From a virus, in IMG/VR virus record IMGVR_UViG_3300033141_006329, positions 124,001-188,000 of that record: a DNA stretch of 64,000 nucleotides. One strand, written 5' to 3'. A program made the translations under genes and the position numbers. Below are positions 1 to 9,907 of the stretch, piece after piece. Numbering within the stretch: position 1 is the first letter of the stretch; every line of letters begins with the position of its first letter. The notes below the pieces were generated by a model that saw only the letters and a list, made by a program, of their open reading frames with translations, searched no databases and was not told where the DNA came from.

Positions 1-1
1 A

Positions 2-1387
2 CTCAGTGAAGAAACTAACCGAATGGAAGAATCCGTAGTGACAATGAGCGAAGTAGATGTAACTCTTAAGGGACATGCAATGAATGAGTTTGGAAAAGTT
101 GTGGAAGAAAGTCAATCCATGAGAATAAGACCTACCATAATCGAAGATACAAATAGTGCAAGTACAATTCCCATAGAAAATGTAAGACTGATAATCCACG
201 ATCCCAGATATATAATAAAGTTACAATCCAATAGGTTCAAAATGTGTTTAGGATATTTAGTATTACCTAGACCTAGTGATGGCGGCGGATCAAATGGTAT
301 ACCAGGTGCAAGTTGCGGTAGTTCTACAGGATCTTCAGGGTTACAATTTTATGGATCACACAGTATGCGACCAATGACAGGTATAGATAGATTATATTCA
401 GAAATAATAACATCTATAAAGAAAAAGTTAGGAACCAAAGAATTATCGATTCAGAAAAAAGAAATATTGGATATGTTAACCAGAGTTGTTAAGGAATATG
501 ATGCTCAGGAAAATCTCCAATTTAATATAAGATATGTCCCACCAGAAAGAATGGAACATTTCAATATAGAAAGTAGAAGGTTTTTTCCATACGGTGAAGG
601 AATATTTTATAAATCCTCATTCTCAGCTAAATTATTGGCAGTATTTGAAACGGCATTGGTAATAAAAAGAGTATCTGACTCTAGTGATAAAAGGGTAATA
701 TATGTAGAATCCGGTTTACCCAGAAATGTAAGGAATCTGATCGAAGAACTTAAAGAGTCAATGCAGAAGAGGAAATTTAGTATGGATACTATGGGTAATA
801 TAAGTAGTGTTGTATCAATGATTACAAGCTATGAAACCTATTATATTCCTCAAAAACAAGGCAAGCGATATGTAGAGTTTGATCAAATCCCATCCAATAT
901 AAATATAAGAGATTTACATGACGAACTAAAAACCTTTAGAGATCAATTAATATCATCATTAGATGTACCACCTGCATTTGTTAATGTTGATGAAAATACA
1001 CCAAATAAGAATGCCCTATCACACGAGTCAATGTTATTCGCAAAAACTATTGTAGGATATCAAGATCAATTGTCAAGACCAGTGCAAGGCTTATTTTCAA
1101 AAATATATAAGCTGGTGCATGATCAGAAGATACCTTTAGGTATAAATATAACCTTCTTTCCTCCAAGGATGTTGGAAATAGAGAGGGATGCGGAACATAA
1201 TGAGACTGTAGTTAGATTAATCAATGCTTTAGCTGAAGTTGGTATTGATAAAGAATATCTCAAGAGGAAGTATTTATCTATTGACTGGGTCGAACATGAA
1301 GAATATAAGACTAAATCCGAATTAGAGAATAAAACAGAGGGTGAGAAGAAGGATGAAGAAGGTGGAGGTTTTGGTGGTGGATATTAA
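2..1387 (+). CDS. Portal vertex protein, gp20-like (5' partial)
   Basis: The protein would form the dodecameric ring at the DNA-packaging vertex that connects head and tail. The frame is open to the left edge, so the true start lies outside the window; the ATG at 23 is internal. The C-terminal half carries the gp20-like stretch SLDVPPAFVN, then KNALSHESMLFAKTI and helical segments. The tail is acidic and ends in a glycine-rich GGGFGGGY. The next genes are an acidic core-like protein and the prohead protease, the same order as the T4 20-67-21 cluster. The family call comes from recalled sequence features and gene order. Confidence 0.85.
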   Translation, partial: LSEETNRMEESVVTMSEVDVTLKGHAMNEFGKVVEESQSMRIRPTIIEDTNSASTIPIENVRLIIHDPRYIIKLQSNRFKMCLGYLVLPRPSDGGGSNGIPGASCGSSTGSSGLQFYGSHSMRPMTGIDRLYSEIITSIKKKLGTKELSIQKKEILDMLTRVVKEYDAQENLQFNIRYVPPERMEHFNIESRRFFPYGEGIFYKSSFSAKLLAVFETALVIKRVSDSSDKRVIYVESGLPRNVRNLIEELKESMQKRKFSMDTMGNISSVVSMITSYETYYIPQKQGKRYVEFDQIPSNINIRDLHDELKTFRDQLISSLDVPPAFVNVDENTPNKNALSHESMLFAKTIVGYQDQLSRPVQGLFSKIYKLVHDQKIPLGINITFFPPRMLEIERDAEHNETVVRLINALAEVGIDKEYLKRKYLSIDWVEHEEYKTKSELENKTEGEKKDEEGGGFGGGY

Positions 1388-1412
1388 CAGGAAACTACTG
1401 TTAAATAAGGCA

Positions 1413-1430
1413 GGACAAACTATAAACAAT
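1413..1430 (+). promoter_or_regulatory. Late motif GGACAAACTATAAACAAT
   Basis: This is one of the two longest copies of the repeated motif; the other is at 10821. It starts 32 bases before the ATG at 1445, with an AGAAGGAG ribosome site between them. It follows the portal stop codon. It is probably a phage-specific late promoter or an RNA processing site. Confidence 0.6.
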
Positions 1431-1444
1431 AGAAGGAGAAATAA

Positions 1445-1897
1445 ATGAGACTTTACGATCTGTTGGAAGATATCCTGCTTTACACTGAACAGGAACAAGA
1501 AGATCCACCCGAAGAACAAGAGGCTCCAGATGAGGAAGCTCAAGCGGAACCTCCTGCAGAGGAATATGAAGAAGAACCCGCAGCGGGTGGGGATGAATTT
1601 GGAGAACCAGAAGTATCTCCTGAAGAAACAATCACAATCATAGATAAGGCATATAGACTTAAGAAGATATATTCGCGGCTAATAGCCCTATCTCGTATAT
1701 TAGATTATGAAACAGATCCTAAATTAGAGGAAATTAGAGATAAGACCTTGGAAGCTATAGACCTCTTTCATATCATCGTTTCAAATTTCGATAGTTTTAA
1801 GGATAAGTTAGACAATATAATAGATGGATTTTATAAATTTTTAGAGAAAGCGACAGAAGAGCTGGATAAATTAACGAAGGAAACGAAGGAAGAATAG
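1445..1897 (+). CDS. Acidic prohead-core-like protein
   Basis: A 150-aa protein. Residues 17-60 are almost all Glu, Asp, Pro and Ala; residues 60-150 are predicted helical and charged. Its position between portal and prohead protease is where T4 carries the small acidic core protein gp67, so an internal scaffold role is inferred from position and composition, not from clear similarity. It has its own GGACAAAC motif and a strong AGAAGGAG site. The ATG at 1907 follows after 9 bases. Confidence 0.6.
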   Translation: MRLYDLLEDILLYTEQEQEDPPEEQEAPDEEAQAEPPAEEYEEEPAAGGDEFGEPEVSPEETITIIDKAYRLKKIYSRLIALSRILDYETDPKLEEIRDKTLEAIDLFHIIVSNFDSFKDKLDNIIDGFYKFLEKATEELDKLTKETKEE

Positions 1898-1906
1898 GAG
1901 AGAGAT

Positions 1907-2593
1907 ATGTATATAATTTCTGAAGCATCAAGTGTAAGAACAATTCCTAAGAAATTAAAATCACTGAAAGAAGGTAGAATCCGATTGAAAGTTGGTCTTC
2001 AAACAGGTGATGTTATTAATAGGAATAGAAGGAGATATAGTAAAGGTTTACTAGAGAACGGAGTTAAGAGTGTCAGCGAAAGAGTTAAAGAAGGTAGTTT
2101 TTTAGGCGAGTTGGACCATCCTACAGATAAGCAAAATCCATCACGCCAAATAACAATTTTATATAAGGAAGCATCTCACAAATTCTGCGAACTCGGATGG
2201 GAGGGCAATAAGCTCGTTTCGGTTATAGAGACTTTAAGAACCCCAAATGGAACCATTCTTAAAAATTTAGCAGAAGATGGTGTACCAGTAGGCTTCTCTT
2301 TTCGGGGGATGGGGGATTTACGACAATGCCACGAAGGAGGCAAGACCTTCTATGAAGTACAAGGACCTTTACATGTAATAACCTGGGATGCTGTATCTTA
2401 CCCTTCACACGATGGAGCGCGTCTAATAGAAATTACAGAAGGTGTAACAAAAATGATATATGAATCTACAGGATTGACGGAATCCGCCGATGGGATGATT
2501 TGTACAGAAGAAGGTCATTGTTATTTTCCCAATGATTTTGACAAACTTGTAGAACAACGAATATTTAGATTAACGAATAAATTTCAAATTTAA
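1907..2593 (+). CDS. Prohead maturation protease, gp21-like
   Basis: A serine protease that would cleave scaffold and capsid N-termini during head maturation. Of 228 aa, the visible catalytic elements are GELDHPT (His71), GFSFRGMG (Ser131) and ITWDAVSYPSHDGA (Asp161), in the His-Ser-Asp order of herpesvirus-type and T4 gp21 proteases. It is preceded by AGGAGAGAG and lies directly after the acidic core protein, matching T4 head-gene order. The C-terminal 50 residues are less conserved and may include a self-processing site. Confidence 0.88.
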   Translation: MYIISEASSVRTIPKKLKSLKEGRIRLKVGLQTGDVINRNRRRYSKGLLENGVKSVSERVKEGSFLGELDHPTDKQNPSRQITILYKEASHKFCELGWEGNKLVSVIETLRTPNGTILKNLAEDGVPVGFSFRGMGDLRQCHEGGKTFYEVQGPLHVITWDAVSYPSHDGARLIEITEGVTKMIYESTGLTESADGMICTEEGHCYFPNDFDKLVEQRIFRLTNKFQI

Positions 2594-2612
2594 GGAAAGG
2601 AGGAAATAAATT

Positions 2613-3170
2613 ATGGCTATAACTGCACCAGTACAAGAACGAGCTGTAGACCCTTATAGTTCAAATAGATATTCATCAATAATCAACAGGCTATCTAGAA
2701 TAGTTACTAGTGGGAGCGATGTGATCCTTTATCCTTTTCAATCATTCCAGTTAACACGTTTGAGTGATACAGAGATTAGCGTGGGTCCAGGAATGTGTAT
2801 TAAGGATGATGTATTGATACATATAAAGGAAACATTTGCTTTGGATTTTGAAGACAATGCTCATTATATAGATGATGATTATGCTATGGATTCTGCTGGA
2901 TATTACTATATGGTTTTACAATATTACTATGCGAGATCTTTACCTGCTCCTCGTGCATGGATTAAGATAATTAGAGATACAGCTGGATTATATAGAGCAG
3001 ACAATAAATCTGATAGTTATATTTTCTTAGGAGCTGCAAAAATAGTAGATGATGGTGGATATAAATTGGAAGATCCCGATTGTTTATATTATTCAGATCC
3101 TGACTATCCCTCTGTGATAAGATCTACCCAAAGTGGAAATTGGACATATGTTGATGGGGGGACATTATAA
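2613..3170 (+). CDS. Virion structural protein (baseplate/fibre type)
   Basis: A 185-aa protein of unknown exact role. The pattern is mostly beta, with the segments ISVGPGMCIKDDVLIHI and YYYMVLQYYYARS followed by SYIFLGAAKI. The same order of segments recurs in the next gene (TVGLGECFINGVYIKI, GDIYVVVKYDP, KYLFLGSLDA), so the two look like paralogues. The Shine-Dalgarno site is AAAGGAGG. The stop overlaps the next start (TAATG). Placement before the long fibre gene suggests a fibre-attachment or baseplate role, by inference. Confidence 0.65.
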   Translation: MAITAPVQERAVDPYSSNRYSSIINRLSRIVTSGSDVILYPFQSFQLTRLSDTEISVGPGMCIKDDVLIHIKETFALDFEDNAHYIDDDYAMDSAGYYYMVLQYYYARSLPAPRAWIKIIRDTAGLYRADNKSDSYIFLGAAKIVDDGGYKLEDPDCLYYSDPDYPSVIRSTQSGNWTYVDGGTL

Positions 3171-3799
3171 TGTCAGAGAGAACTATAACATTGCCACCCA
3201 CAGAACAATATTCTATTATAGAGACCTTTAGTGCAAACACTGCTGATATAATAAACCAAGCAATAATTCATATGGTAGGAAATCCTCCAGTGACAGGTAG
3301 CAACTCTATATATGGAGATGTTTATGACCTAACAGAAGATATTGAATATAACCCCTGTGTATTACCAGACTCATTTATAATTACAAAAACAAGTTCCACA
3401 ATTTTGACAGTGGGATTAGGAGAATGTTTTATCAATGGTGTATATATTAAAATTAAAGCTGAAAAGTCATTATCTGCAAATAGTGCGGATTCATATATAG
3501 ATGGAGCAGTAGCACACTCTGGAGATATATATGTCGTCGTAAAATATGATCCTACAGAGATTGCACCGAATGCATATGTTGGCCTCATTAAAAAAGCTAC
3601 ATATGTTGCATTGTCAGATTCAGATAAAAAGAAATATTTGTTTCTAGGATCTTTAGATGCAACTTATATATCATCAACAGTGAGTGATATTATAACATAT
3701 TATTATGATGTAGATGATGATACACAAACCAGAAGTTACCCCCATAATTTTTTAGATGGTGGTTGGCTTGATTTGCCACCAGATCTATGGCACCCATAG
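3170..3799 (+). CDS. Virion structural protein, paralogue of preceding gene
   Basis: A 209-aa protein, translationally coupled to the upstream gene by a TAATG overlap. It shares segment order with that gene (LTVGLGECFING, then SGDIYVVVKYDP, then YLFLGSLDA) but has a longer N-terminus. It ends in aromatic and proline-rich LDLPPDLWHP. The role is probably tail or fibre attachment, inferred from position between head genes and the 1758-aa fibre. The HNH endonuclease starts 12 bases after its stop. Confidence 0.65.
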   Translation: MSERTITLPPTEQYSIIETFSANTADIINQAIIHMVGNPPVTGSNSIYGDVYDLTEDIEYNPCVLPDSFIITKTSSTILTVGLGECFINGVYIKIKAEKSLSANSADSYIDGAVAHSGDIYVVVKYDPTEIAPNAYVGLIKKATYVALSDSDKKKYLFLGSLDATYISSTVSDIITYYYDVDDDTQTRSYPHNFLDGGWLDLPPDLWHP

Positions 3800-3810
3800 G
3801 AGAAGATAGT

Positions 3811-4512
3811 ATGGAAGGTATAAATATGGAGAGATTGAAGGATATGCAGGAAATATGGAGAGAAGCACTTGATATGATATGGGAGGAAGGTCTGGAACAA
3901 GTCAATATCAACAAAAGTGGAAGACACGGTAGTTATAAAGGAACGCCATTTCATCATTGGACTTGGAATCTCTATCATCCTGATGATCCTAAAATATTAG
4001 GTGATAGTATGCATATTCATCATAAAGATTTGAATCATTTAAATGACCATATATCTAATCTTCAAAAAATGACTAGTGCCGAACATACGAGCTTACATAT
4101 GACCGGCCATTGCCCATCAAAAGAAACCAGACAAAAAAGGTCTGAATCACAAATGGGTGAAAAAAATCACATGTACGGGCGTATAGGTAAGGATAATCCT
4201 CGAACTAATACACATCATACAATTGAATCTAAGCTATTAATGTCACAAAATAAAAAAGGTAAGTGCTGCGGAAAAGATAACCCCTTTTATAATAAACATC
4301 ACACGATAGAAAGTAGACAAGCAATGTCTATTAATCGTACTGACGTTTCGGGTAAAAATAATCCTAATGCAAAGGCTGTAGTGGCGGAATATAAAGAATA
4401 TTCCACTATGAAATCGGCTGGTGAGGCTTTAAACGTGAGTCCAGATACCATAAATCATCGCATCAAAACAAACAAACCAGGATATTCATATATTCCTAAA
4501 AACAAAAACTAA
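3811..4512 (+). CDS. HNH homing endonuclease with NUMOD3 and IENR1-like modules
   Basis: A free-standing homing-type nuclease of 233 aa from the ATG at 3811, chosen because AGGAG sits 8 bases upstream; an in-frame ATG at 3787 lies inside the previous gene. The HNH core is HIHHKDLNHLNDHISNLQ. It is followed by repeated NUMOD3-like DNA-contact motifs (KNHMYGR, GKDNPRTNTHHT, GKDNPFYNKHHT) and a C-terminal IENR1/NUMOD1-type helix-turn-helix (STMKSAGEALNVSPDTINHR). It lies between two structural genes. Inference: a selfish invader of the late operon. Confidence 0.88.
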   Translation: MEGINMERLKDMQEIWREALDMIWEEGLEQVNINKSGRHGSYKGTPFHHWTWNLYHPDDPKILGDSMHIHHKDLNHLNDHISNLQKMTSAEHTSLHMTGHCPSKETRQKRSESQMGEKNHMYGRIGKDNPRTNTHHTIESKLLMSQNKKGKCCGKDNPFYNKHHTIESRQAMSINRTDVSGKNNPNAKAVVAEYKEYSTMKSAGEALNVSPDTINHRIKTNKPGYSYIPKNKN

Positions 4513-4533
4513 CTCAAATAAAGGAGAACAAAT

Positions 4534-7500
4534 ATGTCAACAAAAATAAAGTTAAAACGCGGTACTAATGCTGCTGTTCTTGCATATACAGCTGATATTG
4601 GTGAGCCCATCTTGGATACAGACAATATGCAAGTCAGAATAGGAGATGGCTCCACGCCAGGTGGTATACTTCTCAGTAAATCTGATTCGCTATATCAAGT
4701 AGAAAAGAATGCAGAGCAGATGAGAGCAATTACACCTTCTGGATTTTTACCACCTCATCAAAATGCTGAGGATGCTGTAGGATTAGTAAATACTACTACT
4801 GTATTATACACTGCTACAACAGCAAGATCAACTGGGATACCTTCCCTATTAACCAAAGCTAATGCATCTGTAGTCTCAGATGATAGTAATAAATTCTATC
4901 TCCACAATGCTCCTCAGAAAGTGAATGTGAACGGATATTCTATAGTTTTGGAAAATCAACCATCAAAATATTGTAATAATATAATAGAGCTTCCTGCTGC
5001 TCCTTCCTCAGGTACACGTCAAGATCTCATCATACTAGAGGTTTGGAAGGAAATGGTCACCCCAGGCGCTTCTGATGATGCATTTTTACCTTATGGATCA
5101 GTAAATTACGATCCCAAGAATTATGAAAGTACTTATGATTCCTGCACTCTATTCTCAACAGTTCAAACAGGCGGAAATTGGCCCTTATATTTAGCAGGTA
5201 CTTATGGCAACCCCTCAGAAGATTCCTCCTATCATGGAAAATATGTGAAGGCTAATGATGCAAACATAGCAACTTTCATAGCTAATCCAGAAAATAATGT
5301 AGGAATAACAGATGATGGTAAGTTCTTTCAAATTAGGTGGAGAATTGCTACATTAGAGAATATAAATCCTGATAGGGCAATCCCTACGGGTACCCAGTGG
5401 GTATTTAATGATAATAATGGTGATAATTTTAGACCTCAAGGCCAAAAAGCCTCAAGACCAATATCTGGTTCTTCAACAGGTACTGATGGTGTATTGGGTG
5501 TGCAGCTAGGAGGATATGCAGTTAATTCTACTATTTTAGATTCTGGGTTGTATCTTGGTGGTAAATATACCAATGGCAATACACCTCTGACTGCTATATC
5601 TGGTGTTTCCTTAGATGGCTTTACTTATAATATCCCAATCTGCGCAGTCCATCGTAGAAACTCAACTGCCTATTCTCTCTCAAATCCAAACGGAGCAGGA
5701 TCAATAGCTTCTGGTATATCTGGTAGACCTGACGATAAATATTATGATGAAGTTAATAAAGATGATATACTCGATTTAAGACATAGAGTAAGCCCTAATG
5801 GATTTGATGTGAAGGCTTTACATGAAGAGACTCAGCAACAATTATTGAAGAGTGATTTGACAACTAACTGGGAAAATTTGAATTCAGATCCTGGTGGATA
5901 TGCAGTTTATTCTGATAGTGATGTGTATGGTACTAAGATATTAAGAAGTGAGGGTGTAACGGGCGAAGATAAAGTGCTCGGTGATAGTATGTTCGGAACT
6001 ACTGGAAGTGAATTAGTTACTAATGGTGATTTTACAACTGATTATTCTGGATGGACTGACGGTTCTAGTGGGTCAGGATCAGTATCAGTTATTTCTAGTC
6101 AATTAAATATTACTGGAATAGATACTAATAATAGAGGAATAGCTAAACAAAGTGTTTCTGTTACGATAGGTAAATTATATAAAGTGTCTATAGATATAAT
6201 TAATGCTGGGGTTGATGCAAGAGTAAATATGGGATCTATAAATGGTGCTTATGATTATGCTCAATTTGACTGTAAAGGAACATATAATTCTTTATTCAAA
6301 GCAACAACAAGCACTGCTTATATATATGTGTCTGAATTAGGTAATGGAACTATGATTGTAGATAATGTTTCACTTTATGAAATCGATGCAGGAACTGAAG
6401 CTGCTTTCACACAAATAGATGAAACCAACAATTCTGTACCAGCTCGTCTTGACGGTCTTCGTAATTATTTTTCTGATCGTCCAGGTGAACAAGTTATATA
6501 CGGAGTTGTAGAAGATACTTCTAATGCTGCTGAAAATCCAAACCCACAAGGATTCTTTGATTTTGGCACACCAGCAACGGGAAATATGTGGAGTTTAAGT
6601 AAGGCTCAGATGGTTATAGATATAGGTGATGAAGGCACCTATGATGTATCACATGCCTCTGCCCCATCAGTAATTCTTGATGGTAGTACTTATAAATGTT
6701 GGTATTCAGGATATGGTGTAGGTGCTTATAGAACTATTTATGCCGAAGGACCAGATGGTATAAATTGGTCAAATCATGAAATGGTTATAGATAAAGATGT
6801 GGAAGGCACTTATGATACATCATATGCCTATCAACCATCAGTAATTCTTGATGGTAGTACTTATAAATGTTGGTATACTGGATATGATGGAAGTACTTAT
6901 AGAATTCTTTATGCTGAAGGACCAGATGGTATAAATTGGTCAAATCATGAGATGGTAATAGATAAAGATGTGGAAGGCACTTATGATACATCACATGCCT
7001 ATACACCATCAGTAATTCTTGATGGTGGTACTTATAAAATGTGGTATGCTGGATTTGATGGAAGTAATAATAGAATTATTTATTGTGAAGGTACAGATGG
7101 TATAAATTGGTCAAATCATGAAATGGTTATAGATAAAGATGTGGAAGGAACTTATGATACATCATATGCCTATTCTCCATCAGTAATTAAAGATGGCAGC
7201 ACTTATAAATGTTGGTATGCTGGATTAACTGGAAGTAATTTTAGAACTCTTTATTGTGAAGGACCAGATGGCATAAACTGGTCAAATCATGAGATTGTTA
7301 TAGATATAGGGACGGAAGGTACTTATGATACAGTACGTGTCTATTCTCCATCAGTAATTCTTGATGGTAGTACTTATAAATGTTGGTATTCTGGATATGA
7401 TGGAAGTAATTATAGAATAATCTACAATGAAGCCTGCTATGGCGTCCGTCTAGATTCCCGTTCACTAAATGCCGCTGGTACTAGGCAGGATTTAGAAACA

Positions 7501-9810
7501 GATAGACCTCATTTCTCTGGAAGAACTCCTGACATATATTGGTCAGATGATGTTAATAATTCTGATTATGCTGGTAAGGGCTGTAAAGCTGATGTGAACT
7601 GGTGGACAGATGGTAGCCTGACTATGACGGGGGATATGTTGTATGGTGAAGTTTTGGAGCCTACATGGACTAAACTTACAATCAATGCAGCTTCCAGTTT
7701 AGTAGCTGGTGATACATATACTGTTGATGCTGTAGTATGTACTGTTAAATGTTGGAATACTGCTAAAACAATCTTATGGGTAACTTATGCTGGATCAACT
7801 ATTGTAGATACTACAGGTGCATCCTCTGCTCATACAGGAAGTGGTGATGCTTCTATAACTGTAACAGCAATAGTAACAGGAGAAGGTAATCTTGATATGA
7901 GTGGCAATGCCGTTTCTGGTGTTACTGATTTGGCTGGTAGTTATGTCGGAGAAGGTGAAGATCTTCATGCTGGCAAATCCCTCCTCATGAATGCTTATGT
8001 CGAATATAATGCAGGTTCTGGATTTCTAACTCGTGTTCCTTATGATGATCATACCACTACATATCCTGACGGTAGAGAAAGCATAAAAGCATGTCAATTT
8101 TATATTGATGGTACACAAGTATTACCAAATGATGGTATTGATTTTCAACCATTTGGAACACCAATAGATCCTACCACTGACGATGCTGGTGAGCCGGATA
8201 CACATTGTAAGAGTACTGGACTTATGGGATTTGTTAAGAGAGGTGCTGTGATTGATATAGGTGCGGAAGGCACTTATGATACATCACATGCCTATCAACC
8301 ATCAGTAATTCTTGATAGTGGTACTTATAAATGTTGGTATGCTGGATATGGTGCAAGCGCTTATAGGATTCTTTATGCTGAAGGACCAGATGGTATAAAT
8401 TGGTCAAACCATGAGATGGTAATAGATAAAGATGTGGAAGGCACTTATGATATATCACATGCCTATACGCCATCAGTAATTCTTGATGGTAGTACTTATA
8501 AATGTTGGTATTCAGGACATGATGGAAGTAATTATAGAACTCTTTATTGTGAAGGACCAGATGGCATAAACTGGTCAAATCATCAATTGAGTATAAATAT
8601 AGGCGATGAAGGAACTTATGATACAGGACGTGCCTATTATCCATCAGTAATTCTTGATGGTAGTACTTATAAATGTTGGTATACTGGATTTGATGGATCT
8701 TATCTTAGAATTATATATTGCGATAGTGCAGATGGTATAACTTGGACAAATCATCAAATGGTTATAGATAAAGATGTGGAAGGTACATATGATACATCAC
8801 ATGCCTATCAACATTCAGTAATTCTGGATGGTAGTACTTATAAAATGTGGTATGCTGGAGAGGCGTCAGGTATTAATAGAGTTCTTTATGCTACATCTAC
8901 AGATGGTAAGAACTGGGCTAAACCTGTATTATTTATGGATATAGGAACAGAAGGTAATCAAGATAGTGTAGATTTATCGAAAGTAAGTATAATAAAAGAT
9001 GATGCTGCATATAAGGTGTGGTATACTGGGTTTAGTGGCTCTTATTTGAGAATATTCCACTCAGTTCTCACTATGACAGATCCTGCCAATACTGGTTCCT
9101 CCACTACTGGTGTGTATTCTACTACTGGAAATATGAATTTTGCTCCAGGTAAAGATGACTCGGTATTAATTCAATATGAGCATCGTGCATTGCAATTTGA
9201 TACAAGTAGATTGGGTGGAAGTGATCCTTCTCATACCCTGACTTATACATTGAAGTATTTACCTGATACTGCTATGGTGACTACGTTGGGAACTGGTGGT
9301 AAACCAGCGGATAATACATACTATGAAGATTATAGAGATTTTACTAACGAAATTGGTTATACAGCTTATAGCGACTATATGCTTACAGGTGTAGAATTAG
9401 AGATGGACCCACAAGGTGGTAATATTGAATTTAGTTCAGCATCTTTTGATAAACCTTGGCTCACTCTCGATACACATGTCCCATATAAATTTTCTAAATA
9501 TTATGGAAGGAGCAGTTATTCATATAAAAGCTTAGAAGGGGATTATATAAGTCTGAGTAGTCTTGATATGTATAGCTTTAATGGATTATCAACTTTGGTA
9601 ACTGATATATATTATCCAGCATTTGGAAGTTTAGGCATGTTGCCACCAGTCGCAATAGCTGGTTGTGTTATTATGTTACCAGGTATAGGTGAAAAAAATA
9701 AGGAGTTATTTATTATTATGGGACTGAATCTATACGGGAATATAACAGAGACAACTAATGTAAGCTCTGTTACAATGTACAATCTAATAGGCAGACCTGT
9801 AACAAAATAG
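4534..9810 (+). CDS. Long tail fibre / receptor-binding protein with two five-bladed propellers
   Basis: A 1758-aa virion protein expected to bind the host surface. Residues 1-50 (IKLKRGTNAAV, GEPILDTDNMQVRIGDGS) match the N-terminal attachment domain common to phage fibres and Mtd-type proteins. Residues about 492-617 (LVTNGDFTTDYSGWTD to VDNVSLYEI) look like a jelly-roll carbohydrate-binding module. About 693-967 and 1239-1512 each hold five repeats of about 54 aa (PSVILDGSTYKCWYSGYDG, PDGINWSNHEM), resembling GH43/GH32-type propellers. The spacer between them and the C-terminal 245 aa are beta-rich. I see no clear catalytic acid pair, so binding is more likely than hydrolysis. Confidence 0.8.
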   Translation: MSTKIKLKRGTNAAVLAYTADIGEPILDTDNMQVRIGDGSTPGGILLSKSDSLYQVEKNAEQMRAITPSGFLPPHQNAEDAVGLVNTTTVLYTATTARSTGIPSLLTKANASVVSDDSNKFYLHNAPQKVNVNGYSIVLENQPSKYCNNIIELPAAPSSGTRQDLIILEVWKEMVTPGASDDAFLPYGSVNYDPKNYESTYDSCTLFSTVQTGGNWPLYLAGTYGNPSEDSSYHGKYVKANDANIATFIANPENNVGITDDGKFFQIRWRIATLENINPDRAIPTGTQWVFNDNNGDNFRPQGQKASRPISGSSTGTDGVLGVQLGGYAVNSTILDSGLYLGGKYTNGNTPLTAISGVSLDGFTYNIPICAVHRRNSTAYSLSNPNGAGSIASGISGRPDDKYYDEVNKDDILDLRHRVSPNGFDVKALHEETQQQLLKSDLTTNWENLNSDPGGYAVYSDSDVYGTKILRSEGVTGEDKVLGDSMFGTTGSELVTNGDFTTDYSGWTDGSSGSGSVSVISSQLNITGIDTNNRGIAKQSVSVTIGKLYKVSIDIINAGVDARVNMGSINGAYDYAQFDCKGTYNSLFKATTSTAYIYVSELGNGTMIVDNVSLYEIDAGTEAAFTQIDETNNSVPARLDGLRNYFSDRPGEQVIYGVVEDTSNAAENPNPQGFFDFGTPATGNMWSLSKAQMVIDIGDEGTYDVSHASAPSVILDGSTYKCWYSGYGVGAYRTIYAEGPDGINWSNHEMVIDKDVEGTYDTSYAYQPSVILDGSTYKCWYTGYDGSTYRILYAEGPDGINWSNHEMVIDKDVEGTYDTSHAYTPSVILDGGTYKMWYAGFDGSNNRIIYCEGTDGINWSNHEMVIDKDVEGTYDTSYAYSPSVIKDGSTYKCWYAGLTGSNFRTLYCEGPDGINWSNHEIVIDIGTEGTYDTVRVYSPSVILDGSTYKCWYSGYDGSNYRIIYNEACYGVRLDSRSLNAAGTRQDLETDRPHFSGRTPDIYWSDDVNNSDYAGKGCKADVNWWTDGSLTMTGDMLYGEVLEPTWTKLTINAASSLVAGDTYTVDAVVCTVKCWNTAKTILWVTYAGSTIVDTTGASSAHTGSGDASITVTAIVTGEGNLDMSGNAVSGVTDLAGSYVGEGEDLHAGKSLLMNAYVEYNAGSGFLTRVPYDDHTTTYPDGRESIKACQFYIDGTQVLPNDGIDFQPFGTPIDPTTDDAGEPDTHCKSTGLMGFVKRGAVIDIGAEGTYDTSHAYQPSVILDSGTYKCWYAGYGASAYRILYAEGPDGINWSNHEMVIDKDVEGTYDISHAYTPSVILDGSTYKCWYSGHDGSNYRTLYCEGPDGINWSNHQLSINIGDEGTYDTGRAYYPSVILDGSTYKCWYTGFDGSYLRIIYCDSADGITWTNHQMVIDKDVEGTYDTSHAYQHSVILDGSTYKMWYAGEASGINRVLYATSTDGKNWAKPVLFMDIGTEGNQDSVDLSKVSIIKDDAAYKVWYTGFSGSYLRIFHSVLTMTDPANTGSSTTGVYSTTGNMNFAPGKDDSVLIQYEHRALQFDTSRLGGSDPSHTLTYTLKYLPDTAMVTTLGTGGKPADNTYYEDYRDFTNEIGYTAYSDYMLTGVELEMDPQGGNIEFSSASFDKPWLTLDTHVPYKFSKYYGRSSYSYKSLEGDYISLSSLDMYSFNGLSTLVTDIYYPAFGSLGMLPPVAIAGCVIMLPGIGEKNKELFIIMGLNLYGNITETTNVSSVTMYNLIGRPVTK
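6612..7433 (+). repeat. Five coding repeats, first propeller
   Basis: Five tandem units of about 165 bases encode blades with PSVILDG, CWYSGYDG, YRILYAEG and DGINWSNHE. DNA identity between units is high, for example repeated gatggtataaattggtcaa and gatggtagtacttataaa, so units could recombine. The last unit lacks the DGINW segment, as expected where a propeller closes. Confidence 0.85.
8248..9069 (+). repeat. Five coding repeats, second propeller
   Basis: A second set of five blade units in the same reading frame, about 800 bases downstream of the first. Units 1, 2 and 4 are nearly identical to units of the first set, which points to duplication of a whole propeller. The final unit is diverged (SIIKDDAAYKVWYTGFSG). 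Confidence 0.85.
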
Positions 9811-9823
9811 TAACAATTTTTTT

Positions 9824-9849
9824 GGGAGGAGTTCTTCTGGACTTCTCCC
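9824..9849 (+). terminator. Possible terminator hairpin after fibre gene
   Basis: The stem GGGAGgAGT pairs with ACTtCTCCC around an 7-8 base loop. It lacks a long T-run afterwards (attattata), so termination is uncertain. It lies 14 bases after the fibre stop codon. Confidence 0.4.
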
Positions 9850-9907
9850 ATTATTATAGGAACCCTAATTCTATGGCTGGATTATTTGGAAGGGATTAGG
9901 GGGTAGG

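Noticed and set aside
8234-8644. Open frame on the - strand of the fibre gene (136 codons), and a similar one at 6785-7009
   Set aside because: Both are antisense shadows of the propeller repeats. They repeat in step with the coding repeats and have no ribosome site.
6612-9069. CRISPR array or plain satellite repeats
   Set aside because: The repeats are about 165 bases, in frame, with no constant spacer structure, and encode propeller blades inside one open gene.
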